Positions 7,171-15,728 of a stretch of 64,000 nt of DNA are shown here, in pieces (the first letter of the stretch is position 1; each line of letters opens with the position of its first letter). Under the pieces are notes generated by a model. That model saw only the letters and a list, made by a program, of their open reading frames with translations, had not been told where the DNA came from and searched no databases. Made by a program: the position numbers and the translations under genes. This DNA is from Phytomonospora sp040655735 (GTDB lineage: Bacteria > Actinomycetota > Actinomycetes > Mycobacteriales > Micromonosporaceae): contig NZ_JBFAKK010000004.1 of the NCBI RefSeq assembly GCF_040655735.1, positions 372,001-436,000 on the forward strand, in the 5' to 3' direction.

Positions 7171-10095
7171 CCGGACGGCCAGTGACACGGCCTCGGTGCG
7201 GCAACGCTGCGCCGAGACCGTGTCGCCGATGCCCTCGTGGGCGTTCGCGAGGGCTTTGAGGGCGTCGGCCTGCTTGACGATCCAGGGCAGGGACCGGAAG
7301 AGGTCGAGCGCCGCCTCCGCCTCACCGCGGGCGCCGGCGTACGCACCGCGTCCATTGTGGATGATCGCCCGCACCAGGGCGACCTGCCCCGCGGTCTCCC
7401 GGGGCCGATGCGTCGCCTTCGCCACCACTGAGGCCAGCAGCCCCTCGGCCTCGTCGTACTCGCCCAGCAGCGCTTCCAGCTCGGCGAGGCGCTGAAGGGT
7501 GTCGGCCTCGACCACCGAGCGTCCGTCGCGCTCGCCGAGCGCCAGTTCCTCTCGGCGGAGGGCGCGCGCCTCCTCCAGACGTCCCGCCCGGTGAAGCGTC
7601 TCGGCGCGCCAACCGTGGCACCAGCCCTGCAGATAGTGGTCCTCGGTGTCCCGCGCGATCGACAGCGCCGCGTCGATCGCGGCCAGCGCCTCGCCGAAAC
7701 GGCCCAGTCCGGTGAGGACGTGGGAGCGCAGCAGACCGAGCCGGGCCCGTTCGTGGTCGATCGCGGCCGCTTCGATCCCGCCCGCCCTGTCCAGGTACCC
7801 CAGCGCCTTGTCGTGGGCGCCGATCATGGTGCAGACCTGGACGAGGGAGTTGACCGAGATGAGGTGGGAACGGTCGTTGCCGGTGGCGGCGGCGAGATCC
7901 ACCGCCTCGGTCAGGTGCCGCTCGGCGGCCGGCAGGTCGCCCTCGTTGGCCAGATAGACCCCGAGATTCCCCAGCGCCGCCGCCTGCTCGCGCGGCCCGA
8001 GCCCCTTGGCGAGCACGACGGCCTCGCGGCCCAGTACTAGCGCGTCGCCGAGCCGGCCCTGCTGACGGTGGAGGTTGGCCAGCTGGGTGGTCATCCGGAA
8101 TTCGCCCTCGGTGTCCCCGGCGTGCGCGGCAAGGCGCAGGGCGCGGGCTGCCGCGCGGGCGATCTGGTCGAGGAAACGCCCTTCGTTGACCGTGCTTCGC
8201 AGGGCCATGACCAGCCGCCACATCCTCGGGTGCGTGCGCAGGGCCTCGGTGGCGGTGAGGCGGTTGGCGGTCTCGGTGTCGTCGGCGCCGTAAGCCTGCC
8301 CGTGGTGCCAGTCGATGAAGGCGTCGACGATGGCTTCACGGTCGGCGGGCGCGAGGGCGGTGCGCGATCGGTCGGCGGCGTAGAGGCGCACCAGGTCGTG
8401 CATCCGGTAGCGGCCCGGCGTGTGCCTTTCGATCAGATGCGCGGCGACGAGTCGGCGCAGCGCCGTGGCCGTGTCCTCTTCGGACTGCCCGCTTACCGCG
8501 CCGACGAGATCGGCCGGGAAGTCCTCGCCGGGAAGGGCGCCGAGGCGGTCGAAGAGGTCGCGGGCGGCGGGTTCGAGGACCCGATGGGACAGGTCGAGGT
8601 TCGCGGCGACGGCGGCTTCGGAATCCCCGTCGAGGGCGAGGGCGCGCAGCCGGTCGGCCGCGCCGAGTTCTTCGGCGTAGTCGGCGATCGTCCCGAGCGG
8701 GTCGACCGCGAGAACCGCGGTGGCGATGCGCAGGGCCAGCGGCAGGTGGCCGCAGAGGTCGGCGAGCCGCGCGGCGGCCGCCCTTTCAGCGTCGACGCGT
8801 TCGTCGCCGAGGATCTCGGCGAGCAGGGCGACGGCCTCCTCACCGCTCAGCAGCGGCACGGGTACGGGCCGGGCGTCGTTGAGGGCGACCAGTCCGGTGA
8901 GACTGTCGCGGCTGGTGACGAGCGTGGTGCAGCCGGCGCCGGGCAGCAGTGGCCGCACGTGGTCGGTGTCGCGGGCGTTGTCGAGGACGACGAGCATGCC
9001 GCTGTCGGCCGTCAGCGAGCGGTACCGTTCGGCCGCGTCGTCCACATCGGACGGTATGTCCTCGCCGGTCTCGCCGAGCGCGACGAGCAGGCGGGTGAGC
9101 GCGTCGTGTGCGGTGAGCGTGTCGCCGCGGTCGAAGCCGCGCAGGTTCAGGTAGAGCCGCCCCCCGGGGAAGTCGTCGCGCCGGGCCTGTCCCCAGTGGA
9201 CGGCCAGGGCGGTCTTGCCCGCGCCGCCGGGTCCGGTGATCGCCGCCAAAGGGGAGCCGTGCGTCTCGGCGAGGGAGTCGAGCGCGGCCAGTTCCCCGCC
9301 GCGGCCGGTGAAGCTGGCGATCTCGCCGGGCAGTGTGGCAGGGACCTTCGGACGGCTTGTGGGCATGTCGAGCCCGGCGTCCTGGTCGAGGATTCTCAGG
9401 TGCAGGTCGCGCAGCGGCTGGGACGGGTCGGCCCCCAGGTCGTCGCGCAGGCGCAGGCGGATGGCCTCGAAGCGGCTGAGAGCGTCGGCCGGACGTCCGC
9501 TGCGGTAGTAGGCGAGCATCAGCAGGCCGGCGATGGGCTCGCAGACCGGCTCGGCCTCGGAGAGGGCGGCCAGCTCACCGAGGACCGTCGCGTGGTTTCC
9601 CTCGGCGAGTTCGGCCTCGTAGCGGCCGGTGAGCAGGTTGAGGCGCTCGCCGGCGAAGGTCGCGCGGAACTCCTCGGCCCAGCTCCCGCCGATCCCGGCG
9701 AGGGCGACGCCGTCGGCGAGTTCGCACGCGCGACGGCGGCGCTCCAGGAGCGGGGCCCGCGACTCGGCGAGCGCGGCCGCCTCGGCGCGCACGACGTGCA
9801 CGTCCACCTCTTCCGGCGCGATGTCGAGGACGTACCCGTGGGCGCCGGCGCGGCGGATCGCGGCACGCGTGGGGCGCAAGGTCGCGCGCAGCCTCGCGAC
9901 GTAGGAGTAGAGGGCGCCGACGACCGAGTCGGGCGGATCGCCGTCCCACACGCGTTCGATGAGCTCGGCCTGCGAGACGGGCACTCCCGGCCGTGCGGCG
10001 AGGGCGGCCAGCACGCACGCCTGCTTCGAGGCGCGGACGGGGGCGGTCGTGTCGCCGATGGTGACTCGGACGGGGCCGATGAGGCGGATCAGCAC
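7165..10095 (-). CDS. AfsR/SARP family transcriptional activator (SARP-1)
   Basis: 976 aa. Order of domains: winged-helix DNA-binding domain (residues 1-92), bacterial transcriptional activation domain (about 95-240), NB-ARC ATPase with Walker A GPGGAGKT at 288-295 and a Walker B-type VVLDNA near 366, then TPR-like helical repeats (about 650-950). Such proteins activate secondary metabolism or stress genes, with nucleotide state and TPR contacts setting activity. I chose GTG 10095: AGGAG lies 6 bp upstream and homology starts at once; the reading frame stays open further upstream, but that stretch looks non-coding. SARP-like direct repeats lie at 10170-10197 upstream. Confidence 0.93.
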   Translation of the reverse strand: MLIRLIGPVRVTIGDTTAPVRASKQACVLAALAARPGVPVSQAELIERVWDGDPPDSVVGALYSYVARLRATLRPTRAAIRRAGAHGYVLDIAPEEVDVHVVRAEAAALAESRAPLLERRRRACELADGVALAGIGGSWAEEFRATFAGERLNLLTGRYEAELAEGNHATVLGELAALSEAEPVCEPIAGLLMLAYYRSGRPADALSRFEAIRLRLRDDLGADPSQPLRDLHLRILDQDAGLDMPTSRPKVPATLPGEIASFTGRGGELAALDSLAETHGSPLAAITGPGGAGKTALAVHWGQARRDDFPGGRLYLNLRGFDRGDTLTAHDALTRLLVALGETGEDIPSDVDDAAERYRSLTADSGMLVVLDNARDTDHVRPLLPGAGCTTLVTSRDSLTGLVALNDARPVPVPLLSGEEAVALLAEILGDERVDAERAAAARLADLCGHLPLALRIATAVLAVDPLGTIADYAEELGAADRLRALALDGDSEAAVAANLDLSHRVLEPAARDLFDRLGALPGEDFPADLVGAVSGQSEEDTATALRRLVAAHLIERHTPGRYRMHDLVRLYAADRSRTALAPADREAIVDAFIDWHHGQAYGADDTETANRLTATEALRTHPRMWRLVMALRSTVNEGRFLDQIARAAARALRLAAHAGDTEGEFRMTTQLANLHRQQGRLGDALVLGREAVVLAKGLGPREQAAALGNLGVYLANEGDLPAAERHLTEAVDLAAATGNDRSHLISVNSLVQVCTMIGAHDKALGYLDRAGGIEAAAIDHERARLGLLRSHVLTGLGRFGEALAAIDAALSIARDTEDHYLQGWCHGWRAETLHRAGRLEEARALRREELALGERDGRSVVEADTLQRLAELEALLGEYDEAEGLLASVVAKATHRPRETAGQVALVRAIIHNGRGAYAGARGEAEAALDLFRSLPWIVKQADALKALANAHEGIGDTVSAQRCRTEAVSLAVRS

Positions 10096-10154
10096 GTCGG
10101 GCTCCTGGGAGGGGTTGGCGTGTGGATCGACGCCGATCCGGCGGCCGTCGCGGC

Positions 10155-10197
10155 ACGGTGGGCTGCCGGTCAAGGTCGCCTCAAGGTTCGCACAGGT
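10155..10197 (-). promoter_or_regulatory. SARP-like heptamer repeats upstream of SARP-1
   Basis: Read on the minus strand: ACCTGTG (10197-10191), ACCTTGA (10187-10181), ACCTTGA (10176-10170). The two identical heptamers are 11 bp apart, the spacing used by SARP activators, and are followed after 9 bp by a weak -10 CACCGT (10160-10155). Autoregulation is inferred. Confidence 0.45.
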
Positions 10198-10341
10198 TTC
10201 ATCGGAGAGACTGTCCCGTCGGCCTCCTCCGGCGGCCCCGGTGGGGAGGGCCGCCGGAGGTGGGCGCATGCCGTGCCGGCCGGTACTCTTCGGCTCCTTG
10301 CGCGGGCGCACGGCCCGCGGACCGAGGAACACGGAGGCAGC

Positions 10342-10776
10342 GTGACCGTTCCCGGGCGTTACCAGGAGGCGTCAACGATCCGGCGTGTGCTCCGGACGGC
10401 GAAGACGATCGCGATCGTCGGCTTGTCCGGCGACCGGAGCAGGCCGAGCCACGCGATCGGCGGCTACCTACAGCGGCAGGGTTACCGCGTGATCCCGGTG
10501 AACCCCCGCGAGACGGAGGTTCTCGGCGAGACCGCCTGTCCGAGCCTGCGCGACGTGCCCGTACCCGTCGACGTCGTCAACGTCTTCCGCGCTCCCGACG
10601 CGGTCCCCGACATCGCGCGCGACGCCGTGGCGATCGGCGCCGCCGCCATGTGGTGCCAGCTCGGCGTGGTCAGTGAGGAGGGAGCGCGGATCGCCGAGGA
10701 GGGCGGCCTCACCGTCGTCGTGGACCGCTGCATCATGGTGGAGCACGCCGGGCTGGGCGTGGAGGTCGGTTCCTGA
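10342..10776 (+). CDS. CoA-binding protein (YccU-like Rossmann domain)
   Basis: 144 aa consisting of one CoA-binding domain. TIAIVGLSGDRSRPSHAIGGYLQRQGYRVIPVNPRE is the first beta-alpha-beta with the CoA contact; VDVVNVFRAPDAVPDI and AAAMWCQLGVVSEEGARIAEEGG continue the fold, and VVDRCIMVEHA closes it. These resemble the succinyl-CoA ligase alpha N-domain. Role unknown, probably a CoA or acyl-CoA sensor. GTG 10342 has an ACGGAGG ribosome site. It stands alone, convergent with the nitroreductase. Confidence 0.92.
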   Translation: MTVPGRYQEASTIRRVLRTAKTIAIVGLSGDRSRPSHAIGGYLQRQGYRVIPVNPRETEVLGETACPSLRDVPVPVDVVNVFRAPDAVPDIARDAVAIGAAAMWCQLGVVSEEGARIAEEGGLTVVVDRCIMVEHAGLGVEVGS

Positions 10777-10800
10777 CGCGGCGGTCGTGCTCCGCGATCG

Positions 10801-11601
10801 TCAGCGCGAGGGGAAACCCAGCCGCGCCAGCGCTTCCCGCAGGCGGTGGCGTCCCGCCATCGACTCCGGCCCCTTGAGCCGGGCGAGGACGCGGTCGCTC
10901 CAGCCGCCCGACAGTCCGAACCTCGCGTTGTAGGCGGCCAGGACCTTGTCGTAGCCGGGGATGTGGGCGTCGGCGGCGGGGCCGTCGTAGCGCTCCCGGT
11001 GCAGCACGGCCTCACGTGGCAGCCGTGGTTTCACGTCGGCGCGTTCGAGCGGATCGGGCTCCCCGACGGCGAGCCCGAAAGCGGCGACCGTGTGCGGCGG
11101 CAGCCCCAGTTCGGCCGCGACCTCCTCGGGATGAATGCGGATCGCGCCGACGAAGACCGTGCCCAGGCCCAGCGAGGCCGCCGCCGTGACCGTGTTCTGC
11201 GCGGCGAGCGCGGTGTCGATGAAGGCGATCAGGGTGGTCTCCAGGTAGTCGGCGGCGGCCACCTCCGTTCCGCCGCGCTCGGCGAGGCGGCGGGCGCGGC
11301 CGAGATCGGCGAGCCAGACCAGGAACAGCGGCGCCCGCGCGACGAACTCCTGCCCGGCCGCCAGCGCGGCCAGGCGCGCCTTGCGGGTGGGGTCGCGCAC
11401 GGCGACCACGCTCCACGGCTGGAGGTTGGACGAGGTCGGTGCCGATTGGGCCGCGGTGATCAGCGCGGCCAGTTCGCCGTCGGTGACCTCGCGCGGCCCG
11501 AAGCTGCGCACCGAGCGGTGCGCGAGCTGTAGGCGCAGGACCTCGCCGGTGACGTCGAGCGCGGCGGTGGGATCGCCGTAGCGGGCGGCGGCGGTGCTCA
11601 T
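10801..11601 (-). CDS. NfsA-like NADPH-dependent nitroreductase
   Basis: 266 aa FMN-dependent nitroreductase/flavin reductase. HRSVRSFGPREVTDGELAALI and AAQSAPTSSNLQPWSVV are the classic FMN-binding N-terminal motifs; GTVFVGAIR (near residue 160) and the C-terminal extension KPRLPREAVLHRERY match the NfsA/FRP group, which reduces nitro compounds, quinones or flavin with NADPH. ATG 11601. It lies 41 bp downstream of the aldo-keto reductase on the same strand, so the two probably form an electrophile-detoxifying operon. Confidence 0.92.
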   Translation of the reverse strand: MSTAAARYGDPTAALDVTGEVLRLQLAHRSVRSFGPREVTDGELAALITAAQSAPTSSNLQPWSVVAVRDPTRKARLAALAAGQEFVARAPLFLVWLADLGRARRLAERGGTEVAAADYLETTLIAFIDTALAAQNTVTAAASLGLGTVFVGAIRIHPEEVAAELGLPPHTVAAFGLAVGEPDPLERADVKPRLPREAVLHRERYDGPAADAHIPGYDKVLAAYNARFGLSGGWSDRVLARLKGPESMAGRHRLREALARLGFPSR

Positions 11602-11642
11602 GTGGGGATCTCCTCGGTCGCGGGCCTGCGCGGCCGCTCGTC

Positions 11643-12674
11643 TCAGGCTTTCAGTCCGGTGCCGTGCACGCCGTGCTCGTCGATGAGCCGCAGCTCCTCC
11701 TCGGTCAGGGCGGGAGCGTCGAGCGCCTTGACATTGTGGTCGAGTTGCCAGGTCGAGCTCGCGCCGACGAGGGCGGTGGCGACCTCCGGCCCGCGCAGCA
11801 CCCACTGGAGCGCGAGCTGCGCGAGGGACTGGCCGCGTTCGCGGGCGATCCGGTCGAGTGCCGCCGCGCGTCGCCGGTAGGTGTCGTCGATGACGTCGGG
11901 CGACAGGAACGCGCTGTTCTGTGCGCGGGCTCCGGCGGGGATGTCGGCGAGGTACTTGTCGGTGAGCAGCCCCTGCGCCAGCGGCGAGTAGACGACCAGG
12001 CCGAAGCCGTCCTCGGCGGCGACCTTGAGCAGGCCGTCGCGCTCCGGGCTGCGGTCGAAGATGGAGTAGCGCGGCTGGTGAACCAGCAGCGGCACCCCTG
12101 CCCGGCGCAGCAGTTCGGCGGCCTCGTGCGCGCGGTCGGCGGGGTAGTTGGAGATGCCGACGTAGAGCGCCTTGCCCTGCTCGACGGCGCTGACCAGCGC
12201 GCCGACGGTCTCCTCCAGCGGTGTCGTCAGGTCGGGGCTGTGGCTGTAGAAGATGTCGACGCGGTCGGTGCCCAGGTCGCGCAGGCTGTGGTCGAGCGAG
12301 GTGAGCAGCGACTTGCGCGAGCCGCCTTTGAGGTAGGGGCTCGGTCCGATCGGGTTCCCGGCCTTCGTCGAGAGGATCAGCTCGTCGCGGTAGGGCGCGA
12401 GGTCCCTGGCGAGCACGGTGCCGAAGAACTTCTGCGCGGCCCGGTGCGGGGGACCGTAGCGGTCGGCGTTGTCGAAGTGGGTGATGCCCAGGTCGAAGGC
12501 GTGCAGCACGATCTCGCGCTGGGTCTCGGGGGAGCGGTCGGTGCCGAAGTTCTGCCACAGTCCGAAGGAGAGCGCCGGCAGGTCGAGGCCGGAGTCGCCG
12601 GCGCGACGGTAGGCGAGGGAGTCGTAGCGGTCCTCGGCGGCGGCGTAGGTCTTGTCGAAAAGCCCGTGGGCCAT
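11643..12674 (-). CDS. Aldo/keto reductase (Kv-beta / YghZ-like)
   Basis: 343 aa TIM-barrel NADPH oxidoreductase. Catalytic tetrad: Asp68 (THFDNADRYG), Tyr73, Lys104 (STKAG) and His145 (FYSHSPD). The NADP-binding C-terminal part contains YSPLAQGLLTDKYL and the ATALVGASSTWQLDHN stretch. Similarity is highest to the L-glyceraldehyde-3-phosphate/methylglyoxal reductase branch. ATG 12674. It is divergent from the SsuD-like gene at 12771 across about 96 bp that hold a shared regulatory element. Confidence 0.93.
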   Translation of the reverse strand: MAHGLFDKTYAAAEDRYDSLAYRRAGDSGLDLPALSFGLWQNFGTDRSPETQREIVLHAFDLGITHFDNADRYGPPHRAAQKFFGTVLARDLAPYRDELILSTKAGNPIGPSPYLKGGSRKSLLTSLDHSLRDLGTDRVDIFYSHSPDLTTPLEETVGALVSAVEQGKALYVGISNYPADRAHEAAELLRRAGVPLLVHQPRYSIFDRSPERDGLLKVAAEDGFGLVVYSPLAQGLLTDKYLADIPAGARAQNSAFLSPDVIDDTYRRRAAALDRIARERGQSLAQLALQWVLRGPEVATALVGASSTWQLDHNVKALDAPALTEEELRLIDEHGVHGTGLKA

Positions 12675-12730
12675 GGTGCGGGCGCCTCTCGGTGGTGGTC
12701 GCGGAGAAGGGGGGCGTGCATAATGTCTAC

Positions 12731-12745
12731 TACCCCGATAGGATA
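12731..12745. promoter_or_regulatory. Candidate operator/promoter TAnCCN5GGnTA
   Basis: TACCCCGATAGGATA is an imperfect dyad (TA.CC.....GG.TA) containing a TAGGAT hexamer in an AT-rich patch before the SsuD-like gene. It may be the operator of an Rrf2 or similar sulfur regulator; the regulator is not in the window. Confidence 0.4.
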
Positions 12746-12770
12746 ACTCGGAATTCAAGGAGAGCCGCCG

Positions 12771-13835
12771 ATGAGTGCCGAATTCCTCTGGTACATCCCC
12801 AACCAGGTCCACCCGGGTCACCGCGGCGACGACGCCGTCGAGGACCACAACAGCCTGGCGACCCTCGCCGGCCACGCCGAGGCCCTCGAACGGCACGGTT
12901 GGGGCGGCGCGCTGATCGGCACCGGCTGGGGCAGACCCGACACCTTCACCGTCGCCACCGCCCTGGCCGCGCGGACGACGACCTTCCAGCCGCTGATCGC
13001 GATCCGGCCCGGCTACTGGCGCCCGGCCAACTTCGCCTCCGCCGCCGCCACCCTCGACCACCTCTCCGGCGGGCGCGTGCTCGTCAACATCGTGTCCGGC
13101 AAGGACAACCTGGCCGCATACGGTGACAGCGAAGGCGACCAGGCGCACCGCTACGCCCGCACCAAGGAGTTCATCCGGCTCGTGCGCAGACTCTGGACCG
13201 AGGAGAACGTCACCTTCCACGGCGAGCACTTCCAGGTCACCGACGCCACCGTCACACCGCGGCCTGTCGTGCGCGGCGAACGCCGCCATCCCCGCCTCTA
13301 CTTCGGCGGCGCCTCCGAGGCCGCCGAGCGGGTCGCCGCCACCGAGGCCGACGTCCAGCTCTTCTGGGGCGAGCCCCTCGACGGAGTGCGCGAACGCGTC
13401 GAGAGACTCACCGAACTCGGCGAGAAGCTCGGCCGCGAGCACGCGCCCCTCGAATTCGGGCTGCGCATCACCACCCTGGTCCGCGACACCACCGAGCAGG
13501 CATGGGCCGACGCCGAGGCGAAGGTCGCGAAGATGGCCGGGGGCGAGGGCCGTTTCGCCGCCGACCCCAACCGCTTCACCGCCGTCGGTCAGCAGCGGCT
13601 GTTCGACCTGGCCGCGCGTGGAGACGTCCTCGACGACAACCTATACACCGCGCCCGGCCGGTTCGGTGGCGGCGGCGCGGGCACGACCTGGCTGGTCGGC
13701 TCGGCCGAGGACGTCGCCAAGTCGCTGCGGCGGTACCAGGAGCTGGGCGTCACCCACTTCGTGCTCTCCGACACCCCGTACCTGTCGGAGATCGAGAGGC
13801 AGGGGGAGCGGCTGCTGCCGCTCCTGCGCGACTGA
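12771..13835 (+). CDS. LLM-class flavin-dependent monooxygenase, alkanesulfonate monooxygenase-like
   Basis: 354 aa. The bacterial-luciferase-like barrel starts SAEFLWYIPNQVHPGHRG; LIGTGWGRPDTFTVATALAARTT and LSGGRVLVNIVSGKD are typical SsuD-type FMNH2/sulfonate pocket motifs, followed by RYARTKEFIRLVRRLW. It should cleave C-S bonds of alkanesulfonates with reduced flavin supplied by a separate reductase; none is adjacent, although a flavin reductase family gene lies at 2586. ATG 12771 with AAGGAGAG. No sulfonate ABC transporter is in the window, so the substrate is uncertain. Confidence 0.88.
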   Translation: MSAEFLWYIPNQVHPGHRGDDAVEDHNSLATLAGHAEALERHGWGGALIGTGWGRPDTFTVATALAARTTTFQPLIAIRPGYWRPANFASAAATLDHLSGGRVLVNIVSGKDNLAAYGDSEGDQAHRYARTKEFIRLVRRLWTEENVTFHGEHFQVTDATVTPRPVVRGERRHPRLYFGGASEAAERVAATEADVQLFWGEPLDGVRERVERLTELGEKLGREHAPLEFGLRITTLVRDTTEQAWADAEAKVAKMAGGEGRFAADPNRFTAVGQQRLFDLAARGDVLDDNLYTAPGRFGGGGAGTTWLVGSAEDVAKSLRRYQELGVTHFVLSDTPYLSEIERQGERLLPLLRD

Positions 13836-13943
13836 GGCTCCCCGGCCGAGCTCGCCGACTTCGCTCTCCGGGCGCCGCGGCGGTGTTAGCGTCCGGTGGA
13901 CGCCGGCGGATCACCGTCCGGCGCGGCGAGGGGGCTGAGCGTG

Positions 13944-14597
13944 ATGAAGGTGTTCCAGATCGGTGCCGCCGGTGGCGTCGGCCGCAGGCTGTCCCGCCTG
14001 CTGGCCGACCGGGGCGACCAGGTGACCGGCATGCACCGCGGTGCCTCGCAGGCCGATGTCGTGCGCGATGCCGGCGGGGCACCTGTGATCGGCGACCTCG
14101 TCGAGGACTCGGTCGACGAGCTCGCCGCCAAGATGGCGGGCCACGACGCGGTGGTGTTCTCGGCCGGAGCCCACGGCGCGGGCCGGGAGCAGACCACGCT
14201 CATCGACGGTGAGGGCCTGGAGAAGGCCGCCGATGCCGCCGCTCGCGCCGGAGTGCCGAGGTTCGCGCTGGTCTCGGTGTTCCCCGACGCCGCGCGCGGA
14301 GGCGAGGCCGGCGGGGACTTCGAGCACTACATGAAGGTCAAGAAGACCGCCGACGTGTACCTCTCCCACACCGGCCTCGACTGGCTCATCGTCCGTCCCG
14401 GCACGCTCGTCGACGATCCCGGCGACGGACGCGTCACCGCAGGGCTCGCGATCGAGTACGGGGACATCCCCCGCGACGACGTCGCCGCCTTCATCGACGC
14501 CGCACTGCACGAGCCGGCCCTGAGCCGTGTGATCGTGGAGATCACCGCCGGCGAGACGCCCGTCGCACGCGCCGTCGCCGCACTCGCGCGGTCCTAA
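13944..14597 (+). CDS. NAD(P)-binding SDR/NmrA-like epimerase family protein
   Basis: 217 aa atypical short-chain dehydrogenase (SDR a5 type). Rossmann motif QIGAAGGVGRRLSRLLADRG at residues 5-24; VFSAGAHG at the end of strand 4; YMKVKKTAD resembles the YxxxK pair; HTGLDWLIVRPGTLVDDPG near 155 is the standard closing motif. It may sense NADP or act as a quinone reductase. Start ATG 13944 (GTG 13941 is adjacent) after GAGGGGG. It overlaps the end of the TetR relic by 4 bp. Confidence 0.88.
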   Translation: MKVFQIGAAGGVGRRLSRLLADRGDQVTGMHRGASQADVVRDAGGAPVIGDLVEDSVDELAAKMAGHDAVVFSAGAHGAGREQTTLIDGEGLEKAADAAARAGVPRFALVSVFPDAARGGEAGGDFEHYMKVKKTADVYLSHTGLDWLIVRPGTLVDDPGDGRVTAGLAIEYGDIPRDDVAAFIDAALHEPALSRVIVEITAGETPVARAVAALARS

Positions 14598-14920
14598 GCC
14601 CGGCCGCCCTCGCGCCCTAGTAGGTAAGCGACGGCGTCGACGACGATGTCGGCGCCCACCTTCTCCGGATCCAGCAGGTGCTGGATCAGCAGGCCGTCCT
14701 CCAGGGCGTGCACGATGAGCGCGAGCATGTCCGGGTCGGCGGCCTCGGCGCTGGCGCGAACTCCCTGTTGTCGAGCCCGCGCGCGAAACGCTCGCGCTCG
14801 GCCGGCGCCGGACGGCTGCCGGGTTCGCGCAGCGGGAACAGGATCGGTTCGAGCCGCAGCGCCATCCACTCGCTCAGATGCTCCGCGCGCCGCTGATTCC
14901 ACTCGCGCAGTTTCTCGGCG
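14594..14920 (-). pseudogene. TetR-family regulator remnant (C-terminal half, frameshifted)
   Basis: Two frames carry TetR C-terminal sequence. Upstream in the gene (about 14920-14760) LREWNQRRAEHLSEWMALRLEPILFPLREP; then near 14755 the frame changes and ALEDGLLIQHLLDPEKVGADIVVDAVAYLLG follows to the TAG at 14594. No helix-turn-helix domain is present. The 5' break at about 14920 coincides with the start of an amidase fragment on the other strand, as expected if one deletion removed the divergent promoter and both 5' halves. Confidence 0.7.
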
Positions 14921-15091
14921 GTTCCGTCAGCTGTCGACGGGCCCATCGCCCGCAATGTCGGCGATCTCGCGCTGGCCTTCGGGGTCCAGCTGATCGGGCC
15001 CCGCTTCCGTGAGGATCTCCGCCTGGCGGCAGCCGCGTGCCTGGAGGAGCGCTTCGGGGTGTTCACGCCGCTGGAGCGACCGCCGGCATAG
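14921..15091 (+). pseudogene. Amidase remnant (internal and 5' deletions)
   Basis: 57 codons in one frame read VPSAVDGPIARNVGDLALA joined directly to FGVQLIGPRFREDLRLAAAACLEERFGVFTPLE. The first piece is the amidase-signature mid-protein motif (GPIARxVxDLAL); the second is the C-terminal motif (GVQLIGPRFREDLxLxxA). In intact amidases these are separated by a long stretch, so an internal deletion is likely on top of loss of the 5' end. No start codon or ribosome site. Confidence 0.65.
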
Positions 15092-15243
15092 GTTGTTCGA
15101 CCGATGAACGAAAGGTGACGCAATAGACCGCACCATGAGAGAACGGATCGCGAAGAAGGCCCGATATGCGGTCGCATATGCGCGGCTCTGCCACGCTTGC
15201 CGGACGTTCCGGGAAAGGCCCTCCTCCGGCGAAGGGATTCTTC

Positions 15244-15462
15244 ATGCGCGCGCTCAACAAAATGACCGACCGAGTACTCGACAAGCTGCTCGGAAAGACC
15301 ACGGCGGCCGCCGCCTGCTACGAGCAGATCCGTGAGTGCAACAACGCCCCCTGTGGCAATGGCGGTCTCCGCCGCTGCTGCCGGAGCTGCACGCTCACCG
15401 GCGTGAACTGTCAGAACAAGTCCTGCGGTGCCTACTCCTGCGGTCTTTGCTCCCTGCCTTAA
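15244..15462 (+). CDS. Cys-rich small peptide A (leader plus 10-Cys core)
   Basis: 72 aa. Residues 1-24 form a basic, amphipathic, Cys-free leader, TDRVLDKLLGKTTAAAA, and Cys25 begins a core with ten Cys, including a CC pair and CGLC near the C-terminus. The start ATG 15244 follows AAGGGA at 8 bp. The leader matches those of peptides B (25525) and C (36188), while the cores share only Cys richness and a near-terminal CxxC. No signal peptide with a clear hydrophobic core, and no modification enzyme next to it. It could be a RiPP-like precursor, a disulfide-rich toxin or a metal-binding peptide. A perfect hairpin follows 20 bp after the stop. Confidence 0.8.
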   Translation: MRALNKMTDRVLDKLLGKTTAAAACYEQIRECNNAPCGNGGLRRCCRSCTLTGVNCQNKSCGAYSCGLCSLP

Positions 15463-15481
15463 GGAGTAATCCGCCCGACTT

Positions 15482-15521
15482 CGAACACGGTGGCAACGCT
15501 TCGGCGTTGCCACCGTGTTCG
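15482..15521 (+). terminator. Strong hairpin terminator after peptide A
   Basis: An 18-bp perfect stem (15482-15499 with 15504-15521) closed by a TTCG tetraloop. No T-run follows, as is common in actinomycetes. It makes peptide A a single-gene unit. Confidence 0.88.
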
Positions 15522-15728
15522 CATTCACGGTTCGGCCGGGGTGCAATGCGCGCGATTTCGGCGAACAAAGAAGAGCGGTCGTCCTATTCGGACATGCGAG
15601 GATTTCGGTCCACCTCCTGGAGATGTCACCCGTCGGCGTTCGCGCTAGTAAGCCCATCGGTAATCCGAGGAGTGACCACTCCCTATTGGGCCCGGCCCGA
15701 GCCGCCCGGGCCGAACGCGGCGACGAGT

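Noticed and set aside
10096..10332. N-terminal extension of SARP-1
   Set aside because: The stretch is low-complexity and off-family; homology and a ribosome site begin at GTG 10095.
8068..10776. A 900-codon plus-strand frame opposite SARP-1
   Set aside because: Its first part is an antisense shadow of SARP-1; only the CoA-binding part from 10342 has coding motifs.
15522..15728. Possible gene after the peptide A terminator
   Set aside because: Frames are short, without ribosome site or recognisable motif, on either strand.
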